Shown: positions 7,837-14,562, counted from the first letter of the stretch. The stretch: 15,745 nt of DNA from Fischerella sp. (GCA_026419705.1 JANZYY010000051.1:1-15745), one strand, 5' to 3'. Program-made: numbers and translations. Notes: generated by a model not told the origin, from the letters alone.

Positions 7837-9210
7837 ATGAACATATATCAATTTCCAAGGGATTTTTACTGGGGCGTTGCTACTGCTGCTTATCAAATAG
7901 AAGGAGCAGTAAATGAGGGAGGGCGTAAACCCAGCGTCTGGGACACCTTTTGCGCTATACCCGGACGGGTTGTAGGTGGCGATACTGGTGACATTGCTTG
8001 CGACCACTACCACCGTTATGAAACGGATGTGCGACTGATGGCAGAATTAGGTGTCAAACACTATCGTTTCAGCATTGCATGGCCTCGGAGCGTTCCCGAT
8101 GGGCGCGGAGCTGTGAATGAAAATGGTATAGATTTTTACAAACGCTTGGTGGATTGCTTGCACGACCACAATATCACTCCCCACGCTACCTTGTTTCATT
8201 GGGATAGCCCCCAAGCGCTAGAAGATTTATACGGCTCCTGGCAAAGTCGGCAAATGGCATTTGATTTTGCTGATTACGTTACTGCTGTTGTGAGTCGACT
8301 CGGCGATCGCATTACCCACTGGATGACACTCAATGAAATTTCCTGCTTTACCCATATGGCTTATGACGTAGAAGCTGACTCTCCCCATGCTCCAGGCAAA
8401 CGTGTCAGTAGTAAAAAGCAAGTGTGGCAAATTTCTCACCACGCCTTACTAGCTCACGGATTGGCGTGCCAAGCCATTCGTGCTGCTTCACCCGTTCCTT
8501 GCCAAGTCGCTTTAGTAGATAACTTCGGCGTTACAGTTCCAATTCACGAGTCCCCCGCCCATATCGCTGCAGCCAAGAAAGCTTTCCATACACATACGCA
8601 AAATGGAGGTATCATTTTCCCCGCCCTTACAGGTAACTATAGTCCGGTAATGCTTGAGGAATTAGGGAAAAATGCTCCTGATATCCAATCTGGCGACTTA
8701 GAAATCATTCATCAGCCCCTAGATGCTATTGGTCTTAATATTTACACTGGCACTTATGTTCGTGCTGTTGATAACGAAAAAGGATATGAGTTTCTCAATC
8801 TTCCCAAAGGTTATCCGCGAATGCATATGCCTTGGCTAAATATTGTCCCTGAGAGCATCTACTGGGGTATTCGTCATGTCAGCGAGACTTTGGGACGTAA
8901 TGACTTACCAGTATTCATCACCGAAAATGGTTGTGCAGCAGAAGATGAAGTCACTGTTAATGGCGAAATAATTGATACTGACCGCATCATGTACCTACGC
9001 CAATATCTGAAGTCAGCTCATCGGGCTATTAGCGAAGGCTACCCTTTGCAAGGATATTTTCTGTGGAGTTTTATGGATAACTTCGAATGGGCTTGGGGAT
9101 ATTCCCGGCGTTTTGGGATCATCTATGTAGATTACAATACTCAACAACGTATTCCCAAAGCTAGCTTTGCATGGTATGCAGAGTCTATCCGTCAAAACAG
9201 CATCGTTTGA
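7837..9210 (+). CDS. Glycoside hydrolase family 1 beta-glucosidase
   Basis: This complete 457-residue GH1 enzyme releases terminal beta-linked glucose or related sugars from oligosaccharides or glycosides by a retaining mechanism. The family marks are all present: N-terminal FPRDFYWGVATAAYQIEG with Gln20, the HWDSPQALED strand with His121 and Trp122, the acid/base Glu167 in TLNEI, the nucleophile Glu363 in ITENG, and the aglycone/glycone-binding WSFMDNFEWAWGY near 410-422. It has no signal peptide, so it is probably cytoplasmic. The ATG at 7837 fits the family's N-terminus exactly, but no Shine-Dalgarno sequence is visible within 15 bases, so initiation may be weak or SD-independent. It stands alone, with an Hsp20 remnant upstream. 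Its stop is followed within 3 bp by a large imperfect palindrome. Exact substrate (cellobiose, glucosides, galactosides) cannot be read from the sequence. Confidence 0.97.
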   Translation: MNIYQFPRDFYWGVATAAYQIEGAVNEGGRKPSVWDTFCAIPGRVVGGDTGDIACDHYHRYETDVRLMAELGVKHYRFSIAWPRSVPDGRGAVNENGIDFYKRLVDCLHDHNITPHATLFHWDSPQALEDLYGSWQSRQMAFDFADYVTAVVSRLGDRITHWMTLNEISCFTHMAYDVEADSPHAPGKRVSSKKQVWQISHHALLAHGLACQAIRAASPVPCQVALVDNFGVTVPIHESPAHIAAAKKAFHTHTQNGGIIFPALTGNYSPVMLEELGKNAPDIQSGDLEIIHQPLDAIGLNIYTGTYVRAVDNEKGYEFLNLPKGYPRMHMPWLNIVPESIYWGIRHVSETLGRNDLPVFITENGCAAEDEVTVNGEIIDTDRIMYLRQYLKSAHRAISEGYPLQGYFLWSFMDNFEWAWGYSRRFGIIYVDYNTQQRIPKASFAWYAESIRQNSIV

Positions 9211-9212
9211 AC

Positions 9213-9277
9213 TTGGTGTCTTTGTGTCTTCGTGGTGAGAAAGAAAATTTTTGAACCACTCAGACACGAAGACACTA
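9213..9277. terminator. Large imperfect palindrome after the beta-glucosidase gene
   Basis: Arms of about 25 bp (9213-9237 and 9252-9277) pair with a few mismatches around an A/T-rich centre. The outer register pairs GGTGTCTTTGTGTCT with AGACACGAAGACACT with two mismatches. An alternative register gives an 11-bp perfect match, GTGTCTTCGTG with CACGAAGACAC. It begins three bases after the stop codon and probably acts as a terminator or mRNA-stabilising hairpin. It belongs to the same repeat family as 13067-13126. Confidence 0.65.
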
Positions 9278-10002
9278 ACAGATGGCGTTGCATGAGGTGG
9301 TTTAGGTCGATTGGGAGATGATTTTGCTGGAACTGTGCAAATTTGTTTAGCTATGGCTGCTAATCTCTGATTTTTTCTTTTTTAATTAAGGGTAAGTTGT
9401 GTTGCTTTACGATTGCAATAAGTAACTATTTGTGTCAACTTATATTAGCTATAATTAATAAAGTTTCTAAATTTACAAATATCGGTAACAAATTATCGCT
9501 GAAACCAAAGTCCGTAATGTTTTGGATTACAATTGAGTCATAAATTAATATGATTGCCCCTGTTCTCTGGTTTAAAAGTGCAATCACCATGATTGAGCGA
9601 ATTAACCAGGTAACATCTGGAAGTGGTATTTCAAAAATTATGTTGAAACAAAAGTTTTGCTAGTTTTGGGTGGAATCAATTTGCAAGTCAGGTGCTTGCT
9701 TATGAAGCCAAATCTCAAGAAATAAAGTAAGGTCGGGTGTAATTTTAGATTTGCTAATGAAAAAATCTTGCTTTTCTTCATTATTTCCACCAGATTTAAC
9801 ATCATTTAACTGATGTAAATGGAGATAAAAATAGGTAGAAATTACATTTTTTTATATGCAATAAATCCGCACAGTTATTGTGAAGAATTAAGACAGTAAC
9901 AGATATAAAATATTACTATTGATAGTATGTTGAAAGTAAAAGTTTAGACTGGTTATTGTCTCTGTTTGCTTGGGAAGCTCAGCTTATGAAAAGGAGACAT
10001 AC
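9278..10002. other. AT-rich 725-bp intergenic region before pntA
   Basis: No gene of credible length is present. An open stretch at 9296-9370 (plus) reads like the last 24 residues of a protein, with a RLGDDFAGTVQICLAMAANL-like ending and stop at 9368. It is preceded by a stop at 9293 and could be a gene remnant; I do not recognise it. The rest is AT-rich, with short hairpins at 9799-9816 (ACATCA/TGATGT) and a dyad at 9914-9927. Much of it is probably the pntA upstream region. Confidence 0.5.
9914..9927. promoter_or_regulatory. Dyad TACTAT-TG-ATAGTA upstream of pntA
   Basis: A perfect six-base dyad with a 2-nt centre lies about 75 bp before the pntA start. A TTGAAA hexamer follows at 9931-9936, with a poor -10 candidate 17 bp further on. 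This could be an operator or promoter region, but the evidence is positional only. Confidence 0.3.
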
Positions 10003-11586
10003 ATGAAGGTTGGTATCCCGAAGGAAATCTACCCTGGCGAATGTCGCGTGGCAGCTACGCCGGACACAGCGAAGCATTTGCAGAAGCTTGGTTTTGATGT
10101 GCTGATTGAGTCTGGTGCAGGCGAAAGCGCAAACTTTGCAAATGATGGTTATACACAGGCCGGCTGCAAAATTGTTCCGGATGCACCAACTCTATGGGCA
10201 GAGGCGGATATTGTACTCAAGGTTCGTCCACCGCAGATACACCCAAAACTCGGCAAGCATGAAGCCGAACTGCTGAGCGAGGGCAACACGCTAATTAGTT
10301 TTATCTGGCCAGCCCAAAATCCGGATTTGCTTAACAAGCTGGCTGCACGCAAGGCTACGGTGCTGGCAATGGATGCGGTGCCACGCATTACTAGGGCACA
10401 AAAGCTGGATGCCTTGAGTTCAATGGCAAATCTCGCCGGCTACCGAGCTGTGATTGAGGCTGCTAACCACTTTGGACGCTTCTTTGGTGGTCAGATCACA
10501 GCAGCAGGAAAGATACCACCCGCAAAGGTTCTGGTGATCGGTGCTGGTGTAGCCGGACTAGCAGCGATCGGTACTGCTAAAAGCTTGGGTGCAATTGTCC
10601 GCGCTTTTGATACGCGTCTTGTGGTGAAAGAACAGGTGCAGAGTTTAGGCGCAGAGTTTCTAGAACTCGACTTTCCAGAGGAAGGTACGGGTGAAGGCGG
10701 CTACGCTAAGGTGATGAGTGAGGAATTTATTAAGGCTGAGATGGAACTGTTCGCAGCTCAGGCGAAAGAGGTTGACATCATTATTACAACAGCACTCATC
10801 CCTGGTAAAAAAGCACCTGTGCTGATTACTCAGGAAATGGTTGAGAGTATGAAGGAAGGATCGGTGATTGTCGATCTGGCTGCTGAACAAGGCGGCAATT
10901 GTGCGTGTACTCATCCTGATGAAGTCTACCGTTATAAGGGAGTAACAATCATCGGTCTGACTGACTTACCCAGTCGCATGGCTCAGCAAGCCAGCCAGCT
11001 TTATGCCACTAATCTTTACCATCTCCTCGAAGAAATGGGTGGAGCTAAGAATTTCAAGGTGGATCTTGAAGACGAGGTTGTCAGGAGCGCCTTGGTAGTT
11101 CATGCAGGGGAAATTACATGGCCTCCACCAAAGCCCGAGAAGAAAGCCCAGGAGCAACAGAAGCAGCCATCCTCTACTCCCCCAATCTCCCCAACTCCCC
11201 AACTCCCCATTGCCCCATCTCCAGTTCCCAGTGTTTCAGAATCGAAAAGTAGCGCCGACTTATGGCTGTTCCTTTTTGGTTTAGCCTTATTTGGTATTGG
11301 TATAACCGCACCTCCTTCGTTTCTGTCTCACTTGATTGTATTTGTTCTGGCTTGCTTTGTTGGCTGGCAAGTGATTTGGAACGTGAAACCTGCTCTGCAT
11401 ACACCATTGATGAGTGTTACGAATGCGATTAGCGGCATCATTATTATTGGCGGTATGCTGCAAATCTCTGGGGAAATGAGTTCATCCACTACTATTCTGG
11501 GTGCGATCGCCATCTTGGTCGGAACCATTAATATTTCTGGTGGCTTCCTAGTCACCCAACGTATGCTCAGAATGTTCCAAAAGTGA
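10003..11586 (+). CDS. pntA: Proton-translocating NAD(P) transhydrogenase, alpha subunit (single-chain PntA)
   Basis: The 527-residue alpha subunit transfers hydride between NAD(H) and NADP(H), coupled to proton movement across the membrane; its partner is PntB. Residues 1 to about 365 form domain I, the NAD(H)-binding alanine dehydrogenase/PNT fold, starting with MKVGIPKEIYPGECRVA. It has the dinucleotide motif GAGVAGLAAIG at 180-190 and the mobile-loop region near 225-240. A Pro/Ser/Gln-rich linker follows (about 375-417), then four membrane helices (about 419-436, 442-459, 471-489 and 496-517) forming the alpha part of domain II. The start at 10003 is chosen because AAGGAG (9991-9996) lies six bases upstream. 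The frame also reaches a TTG at 9970, whose extra 11 residues do not fit the family. Many bacteria encode the soluble and membrane parts as two genes; here they are one. pntB follows nine bases after the stop. Confidence 0.97.
   Translation: MKVGIPKEIYPGECRVAATPDTAKHLQKLGFDVLIESGAGESANFANDGYTQAGCKIVPDAPTLWAEADIVLKVRPPQIHPKLGKHEAELLSEGNTLISFIWPAQNPDLLNKLAARKATVLAMDAVPRITRAQKLDALSSMANLAGYRAVIEAANHFGRFFGGQITAAGKIPPAKVLVIGAGVAGLAAIGTAKSLGAIVRAFDTRLVVKEQVQSLGAEFLELDFPEEGTGEGGYAKVMSEEFIKAEMELFAAQAKEVDIIITTALIPGKKAPVLITQEMVESMKEGSVIVDLAAEQGGNCACTHPDEVYRYKGVTIIGLTDLPSRMAQQASQLYATNLYHLLEEMGGAKNFKVDLEDEVVRSALVVHAGEITWPPPKPEKKAQEQQKQPSSTPPISPTPQLPIAPSPVPSVSESKSSADLWLFLFGLALFGIGITAPPSFLSHLIVFVLACFVGWQVIWNVKPALHTPLMSVTNAISGIIIIGGMLQISGEMSSSTTILGAIAILVGTINISGGFLVTQRMLRMFQK
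11176..11220 (+). repeat. CTCCCCAA short tandem repeat inside pntA
   Basis: Units of CTCCCCAA and close variants run head to tail: CTCCCCCAAT, CTCCCCAA, CTCCCCAA, CTCCCCATTG, CCCCATCT. They encode the proline-rich linker between the soluble and membrane parts of PntA. The motif matches the style of short tandemly repeated sequences usually found between genes in filamentous cyanobacteria. Confidence 0.8.
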
Positions 11587-11594
11587 AGGAAACT

Positions 11595-13049
11595 ATGTCT
11601 AATAACCTACTGACTGTGGCGTATATTGTGGCTAGTGCCTTATTCATTCTCAGCCTGGGGGGACTATCCGATCAGGAGACTGCTCGCAAAGGCAACATTT
11701 ACGGTATCATCGGCATGGTTATCGCCTTTGTCGCAACTGCACTCTCGCTAGATTTGACAACATACGGCACTTTGGCATCAGTTGTCATCCCAGGAGCGAT
11801 TATCGGAGCAATCGCAGCCTCTCGCGTGGCGATGACTTCAATGCCAGAAATGGTTGCTATGCTGCATAGCTTTGTTGGTATTGCAGCAGTTTTGGTGGGT
11901 ATTGCCAATTATCTCCAACAGTCGCCGCTGACTGGCATCGAGTCCACAATCCACCAAATTGAAATTTTTGTGGGTGTGTTCATCGGTGCTGTTACCTTTA
12001 CAGGTTCGGTGATTGCCTTCGGAAAACTGCGGGGCATTATCAGCAGCAAGCCTATACTTCTGCCAGGGCGTCACTTCCTCAACTTGAGCATGATTGCGGC
12101 TTCAGTTTGGCTCGGTTCTCAGTTCTTGGCAGCAGAAAATCTCAGCGGACTGCAACCGCTATTAATTATGTCTGCGATCGCCTCAGTTTTAGGAATTCAT
12201 CTCGTGATGGCGATTGGCGGGGCGGATATGCCGGTGGTAATCTCCATGCTCAACAGCTACTCTGGTTGGGCTGCTGCTGCTGCTGGCTTCATGCTCTCAA
12301 ACGATTTGCTGATCGTTACCGGAGCGTTGGTGGGTAGTAGCGGTGCCATCCTCAGCTATATCATGTGCAAGGCGATGAATCGTTCCTTCATCAGCGTGAT
12401 TCTGGGAGGCTTTGGTGCAGAGACGAATGGTGCAAAAGTAGCTGAAAGTACTGAACAGCCTGGGGGTGAAGTCACTGCTACGACGATTGAGGATACCGTT
12501 GAACTCCTCCAAGGCGCTAAGAGTGTTGTTATTGTTCCTGGATACGGCATGGCAGTAGCTAGGGCCCAGCACGCTGTGTCGGAACTTGCGAAATTGCTGC
12601 GCGATCGCGGCGTCCAAGTTCGCTTTGGTATCCATCCCGTCGCTGGTCGCATGCCCGGACACATGAATGTCCTCTTGGCTGAGGCAAATGTACCCTATGA
12701 CATCGTACTCGAAATGGATGAGATTAACGAGGATTTCTCAAAAACTGATGTAGTACTGGTGATTGGTGCTAACGACACCGTCAACCCCAGTGCGTTAGAA
12801 AATCCCAATAGCCCTATTGCTGGAATGCCTGTAATGGAGGTTTGGAAAGCTGGTACTGTGGTGGTGATGAAGCGCAGTATGGCTAGTGGCTACGCTGGGG
12901 TTGAGAATCCCCTGTTTTATAAGAGCAACACTCGCATGTTATTTGGCGATGCTAAGAAAAATCTTGATGCGATCGTTGCAAAAGTTGCCCATCTGAGTGA
13001 GGAAAGTGTTGACTTGCGGCAACCCACAAAAGTCGCATTTTCAACTTAA
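11595..13049 (+). CDS. pntB: Proton-translocating NAD(P) transhydrogenase, beta subunit
   Basis: The 484-residue beta subunit carries most of the membrane domain II and the NADP(H)-binding domain III. The N-terminal 270 residues are a series of about nine helices. They include His91 in the MLHSFVG helix, the position of the proton-channel histidine of E. coli PntB, and the conserved NSYSGWAAAAAGF segment near 220. Domain III (about 300-484) has the NADP-binding VPGYGMAVARAQH motif (314-326), GRMPGHMNVLLAEA (351-364) and GANDTVNP (391-398). The ATG at 11595 has AAGGA (11586-11590) just upstream. A GTG at 11583 overlapping the pntA stop is the alternative start, adding four residues. The overlap or near-overlap implies one mRNA and coupled translation with pntA. 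The enzyme adjusts NADPH/NADH balance; no local regulator is seen. Confidence 0.98.
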   Translation: MSNNLLTVAYIVASALFILSLGGLSDQETARKGNIYGIIGMVIAFVATALSLDLTTYGTLASVVIPGAIIGAIAASRVAMTSMPEMVAMLHSFVGIAAVLVGIANYLQQSPLTGIESTIHQIEIFVGVFIGAVTFTGSVIAFGKLRGIISSKPILLPGRHFLNLSMIAASVWLGSQFLAAENLSGLQPLLIMSAIASVLGIHLVMAIGGADMPVVISMLNSYSGWAAAAAGFMLSNDLLIVTGALVGSSGAILSYIMCKAMNRSFISVILGGFGAETNGAKVAESTEQPGGEVTATTIEDTVELLQGAKSVVIVPGYGMAVARAQHAVSELAKLLRDRGVQVRFGIHPVAGRMPGHMNVLLAEANVPYDIVLEMDEINEDFSKTDVVLVIGANDTVNPSALENPNSPIAGMPVMEVWKAGTVVVMKRSMASGYAGVENPLFYKSNTRMLFGDAKKNLDAIVAKVAHLSEESVDLRQPTKVAFST

Positions 13050-13066
13050 TCAAGTTTTCTTTGTAT

Positions 13067-13109
13067 CTTAGTGTCTTTGTGGTTGATTATTAACCACCAA
13101 GACACCAAG
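13067..13109. terminator. 18-bp imperfect hairpin after pntB
   Basis: Arms CTTAGTGTCTTTGTGGTT (13067-13084) and AACCACCAAGACACCAAG (13092-13109) pair with two mismatches around a 7-nt GATTATT loop. It starts 18 bp after the pntB stop and lies between the converging pntB and 80-residue genes, so it could terminate both. It is closely related to the palindrome at 9213-9277. Confidence 0.65.
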
Positions 13110-13126
13110 ACACCAAAGACACCAAG
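13095..13126 (+). repeat. Tandem CACCAAGA array
   Basis: CACCAAGA is repeated four times (13095, 13103, 13111 and 13120), the third copy carrying one extra A and the last truncated. It overlaps the right arm of the pntB hairpin, so that arm can pair in more than one register. Confidence 0.85.
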
Positions 13127-13176
13127 TCAAATCATCACACACTTTGATCGATATCCTAGCCGAGTGAAACTTCTTT

Positions 13177-13419
13177 CTATATTTGTTCGGTAACTTTGAC
13201 TGGTTCGTGACCAAACTTCATCAATTCGTAAAGATCCGAGGCATATAAATCTTCATGACTTGGCTCATCAGTTTGACTAGTTGCCACAATTGGATCGCCG
13301 TAAGCTTTTGTTTTACCTATTAGCAAAAGTTTTTTGCCTGCACATTCTCCAATTAATTTGAATTGATTGTCAGGTAAAAAATCTACATCTGTGAAGAAAG
13401 CACGATTTGTAATGGGCAT
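13177..13419 (-). CDS. Unrecognised 80-residue protein
   Basis: I do not recognise this protein. It is 80 residues, mildly acidic, with no membrane segment or signal peptide. It starts MPITNRAFFTDVDFLPDNQF, has a short hydrophobic beta-like stretch (KKLLLIGKT, about 29-37) and ends in a Glu/Asp/Tyr-rich tail. The start is well supported by AAGGAGGG (13423-13430) three bases before the ATG, one of the best ribosome binding sites in the window, so I think the gene is real. It is the first robust ORF downstream of the c-di-AMP riboswitch (13874-13992) on the same strand, about 450 nt away. An independent promoter in between cannot be excluded: a TTGACA at 13450-13455 and an isolated TATTAT at 13439-13444 are present but badly spaced. 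Confidence 0.7.
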   Translation of the reverse strand: MPITNRAFFTDVDFLPDNQFKLIGECAGKKLLLIGKTKAYGDPIVATSQTDEPSHEDLYASDLYELMKFGHEPVKVTEQI

Positions 13420-13529
13420 TTTCCCTCCTTAGTCTGACATAATATCTTGTGTCAACGAAAAGATTAATGAAGTGCAACGCGTGTAGATGCAACTGATACT
13501 TTGTACCCTGACGGGAAGTCTTCCGCGCC

Positions 13530-13585
13530 AGCGTCTTTTTTTAAGAGGACTTAATGCTGATTTGACAATCAGTTATAAAGACGCT
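13530..13585. repeat. Nested inverted repeat in the riboswitch-to-gene leader
   Basis: AGCGTCTTT (13530-13538) and AAAGACGCT (13577-13585) are perfect 9-bp arms. Inside them CTGATT-TGAC-AATCAG (13557-13572) forms a second perfect hairpin. The structure lies about 110 nt upstream of the 80-residue gene and downstream of the small ORF at 13625-13753. On the minus strand no T-run follows, so it looks like a leader or processing structure rather than a terminator. Confidence 0.55.
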
Positions 13586-13624
13586 TTGTTGAAAGGATGG
13601 AGACTTTAATTGGATGAAGTAGCT

Positions 13625-13753
13625 TTATGCTTCAGCCTTTGTTTGCAAACAAATAGGTTCGGGAGTCTGATTTGTTTCTGGGTGTATGTAGTCAACGCCA
13701 GTAGTGAGCGCTTCTTTTGTAGTTATGAGAATTAGCTGTTTATCGTTAATCAT
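13625..13753 (-). CDS. Possible 42-residue small ORF in riboswitch leader
   Basis: An ATG-started frame of 42 residues, beginning MINDKQLILITTKEALTTG and ending in LQTKAEA, lies downstream of the c-di-AMP aptamer. GGAAAG lies five bases before the ATG. Its ATG overlaps the TGA (13750-13752) of another open frame coming from the aptamer side, an ATGA arrangement often seen with coupled translation. A 22-codon ATG frame (13755-13823) also ends one base before it. No family is recognised. At this length chance cannot be excluded. Confidence 0.35.
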   Translation of the reverse strand: MINDKQLILITTKEALTTGVDYIHPETNQTPEPICLQTKAEA

Positions 13754-13887
13754 CCTAGCTTTCCGTGTACTTGTAGCGGTTGGCAATGTGGGTCAATAAA
13801 CATCTGCCAATGTTGACAGTCATGCCAGCTAGGAGACCGTAAAGACACCGGCTGAAAGCAAGCTGATGCCAAAGGTACTCCTTCCAA
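13750..13887 (-). CDS. Possible small ORF overlapping the aptamer 3' end
   Basis: A frame open from inside the aptamer to the TGA at 13750-13752 encodes a stretch with unusual His, Cys and Trp density, including SWHDCQHWQMFIDPHCQP. The best start I can offer is a TTG at 13885-13887 (45 residues), with no Shine-Dalgarno sequence, or an internal ATG giving only 17 residues. The stop overlaps the ATG of the 42-residue ORF. The residue pattern is more protein-like than I expect by chance, but the lack of a proper start keeps confidence low. Confidence 0.25.
   Translation of the reverse strand: MEGVPLASACFQPVSLRSPSWHDCQHWQMFIDPHCQPLQVHGKLG
13780..13810. other. Leader stem-loop TTGGCA-ATGT / ACAT-TGCCAA
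   Basis: A ten-bp stem with one bulged base (13780-13789 with 13800-13810) and a 10-nt loop lies about 65 nt downstream of the aptamer in the minus-strand transcript. It has no T-tract after it, so it is not an intrinsic terminator. It could be part of the expression platform. Confidence 0.5.
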
Positions 13888-13992
13888 TGCCGACGGAGTT
13901 AGCTGACGGGCTAAGACTGGAAGGTGTCTCTCTCAGTTTCAGATTCGCCCCAATGATTGGTTCCTCCGTTTCTAATCCAGGTCTGATGTTTG
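13874..13992 (-). ncRNA. ydaO/yuaA-class c-di-AMP riboswitch aptamer
   Basis: Read on the minus strand, this segment contains the conserved blocks of the ydaO-yuaA aptamer in order and spacing. These are CGGAGGAACC (13968-13959), GGGGCGAATCT (13951-13941), ACCTTCCAG (13925-13917), CCCGTCAGCTAACTCCG (13910-13894), then GGCATTGGAAGGAG (13891-13878). Two expected long-range pairings are present: CGGAG with CTCCG, and CCTTCCA with TGGAAGG. The class binds cyclic di-AMP, usually as an off switch for cell-wall, potassium and osmotic-stress genes, and it is known in cyanobacteria. The closing P1 helix is not obvious to me. An 8-bp pairing AATCCAGG/CCTGGATT (14004-14011 with 13974-13981) sits at its 5' edge instead. 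A sigma70-type promoter lies just upstream. The next solid gene on the strand is the 80-residue unknown. Confidence 0.9.
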
Positions 13993-14042
13993 CTAACAAT
14001 GAGCCTGGATTGAATTAGGCTGTTTTACCCACTTAACTAATA

Positions 14043-14071
14043 AACATATACTGGAATGAGTAAACAGTCAA
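14043..14071 (-). promoter_or_regulatory. Sigma70-type promoter for the riboswitch transcript
   Basis: On the minus strand a TTGACT -35 element (14066-14071) and a TATGTT -10 element (14043-14048) are separated by exactly 17 bp. This predicts transcription starting near 14036, some 45 nt before the conserved aptamer core. The correct placement relative to the riboswitch strengthens the call. Confidence 0.6.
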
Positions 14072-14195
14072 TAAGCAAAACTTTGTGCATTTTTCTGAAA
14101 AGTTATCCCGATTGAGATTATTTTCATGAATCACACAGGCTACTACTTGATTATAAAGCTGGTATTAAATTTCAAATTGAGTATACTTTGGTTCT

Positions 14196-14546
14196 TTAAA
14201 AACGTGATTCCAGCTTCTTGACTCGCTGTTCTAATTTTTGGACTTGTTGCTTCAATTCTACAAACAGAGTTGCCAGTTTATCAAACATCTTGTCTCTTTC
14301 TTGTTGAGAGAGGTTGCGCCTAGAAGGCTGGGGTGGAGTTAATGTTGTTCTCGGAGATAAATGACGGTTTTGACCTAGCTGAGATTCTATTTGATTTACC
14401 TGGGATTTTAAACGATTTAAGTCTGCTTCTAAGTTGCTGAGACGAGATTCTATTTGCTGTGATGCGGCGGGGTGCGAAAATAAACCGCCCCAGCTAGTAA
14501 TAAATGCTAACACTCCGATCAAAACTAGCACCCCGATTTTTTTCAC
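14196..14546 (-). CDS. Secreted or anchored coiled-coil protein, unknown function
   Basis: This 116-residue protein begins with a signal or anchor sequence: two lysines, a hydrophobic core at about 4-20, and a possible cleavage at PAAS-Q near 27-31. A heptad-like coiled coil follows (about 31-58, IESRLSNLEADLNRLKSQV), then a Pro/Thr/Arg linker. A second charged helix runs to the end (about 78-116, with LKQQVQKLEQRVKKLESRF). No enzyme motif is seen, so a structural or scaffolding role at the membrane or in the periplasm is the likely inference. The start is a GTG, supported by GGAG (14554-14557) seven bases upstream. It begins 23 nt after the stop of the HCF173-like gene on the same strand, so the two are probably one operon. 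Family not recognised. Confidence 0.72.
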   Translation of the reverse strand: MKKIGVLVLIGVLAFITSWGGLFSHPAASQQIESRLSNLEADLNRLKSQVNQIESQLGQNRHLSPRTTLTPPQPSRRNLSQQERDKMFDKLATLFVELKQQVQKLEQRVKKLESRF

Positions 14547-14562
14547 TATTTTGCTCCAGTAA

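Noticed and set aside
9970..10002. 11-codon extension of PntA from a TTG
   Set aside because: The stretch contains the AAGGAG binding site for the ATG at 10003, and the family N-terminus is MKVGIPKE.
13095..13126. CACCAAGA tandem array as a possible CRISPR
   Set aside because: Units are 8-9 bp with no spacers; it is a simple tandem repeat overlapping a hairpin.
13444..13455. TTGACA hexamer as a promoter for the 80-residue gene
   Set aside because: At 17-bp spacing there is no -10 match, and the nearby TATTAT is only about five to six bases away.
13655..13672. GGTTCGGGAGTC-type T-arm suggesting a tRNA
   Set aside because: No acceptor stem, anticodon arm or CCA-adjacent structure can be drawn around it.
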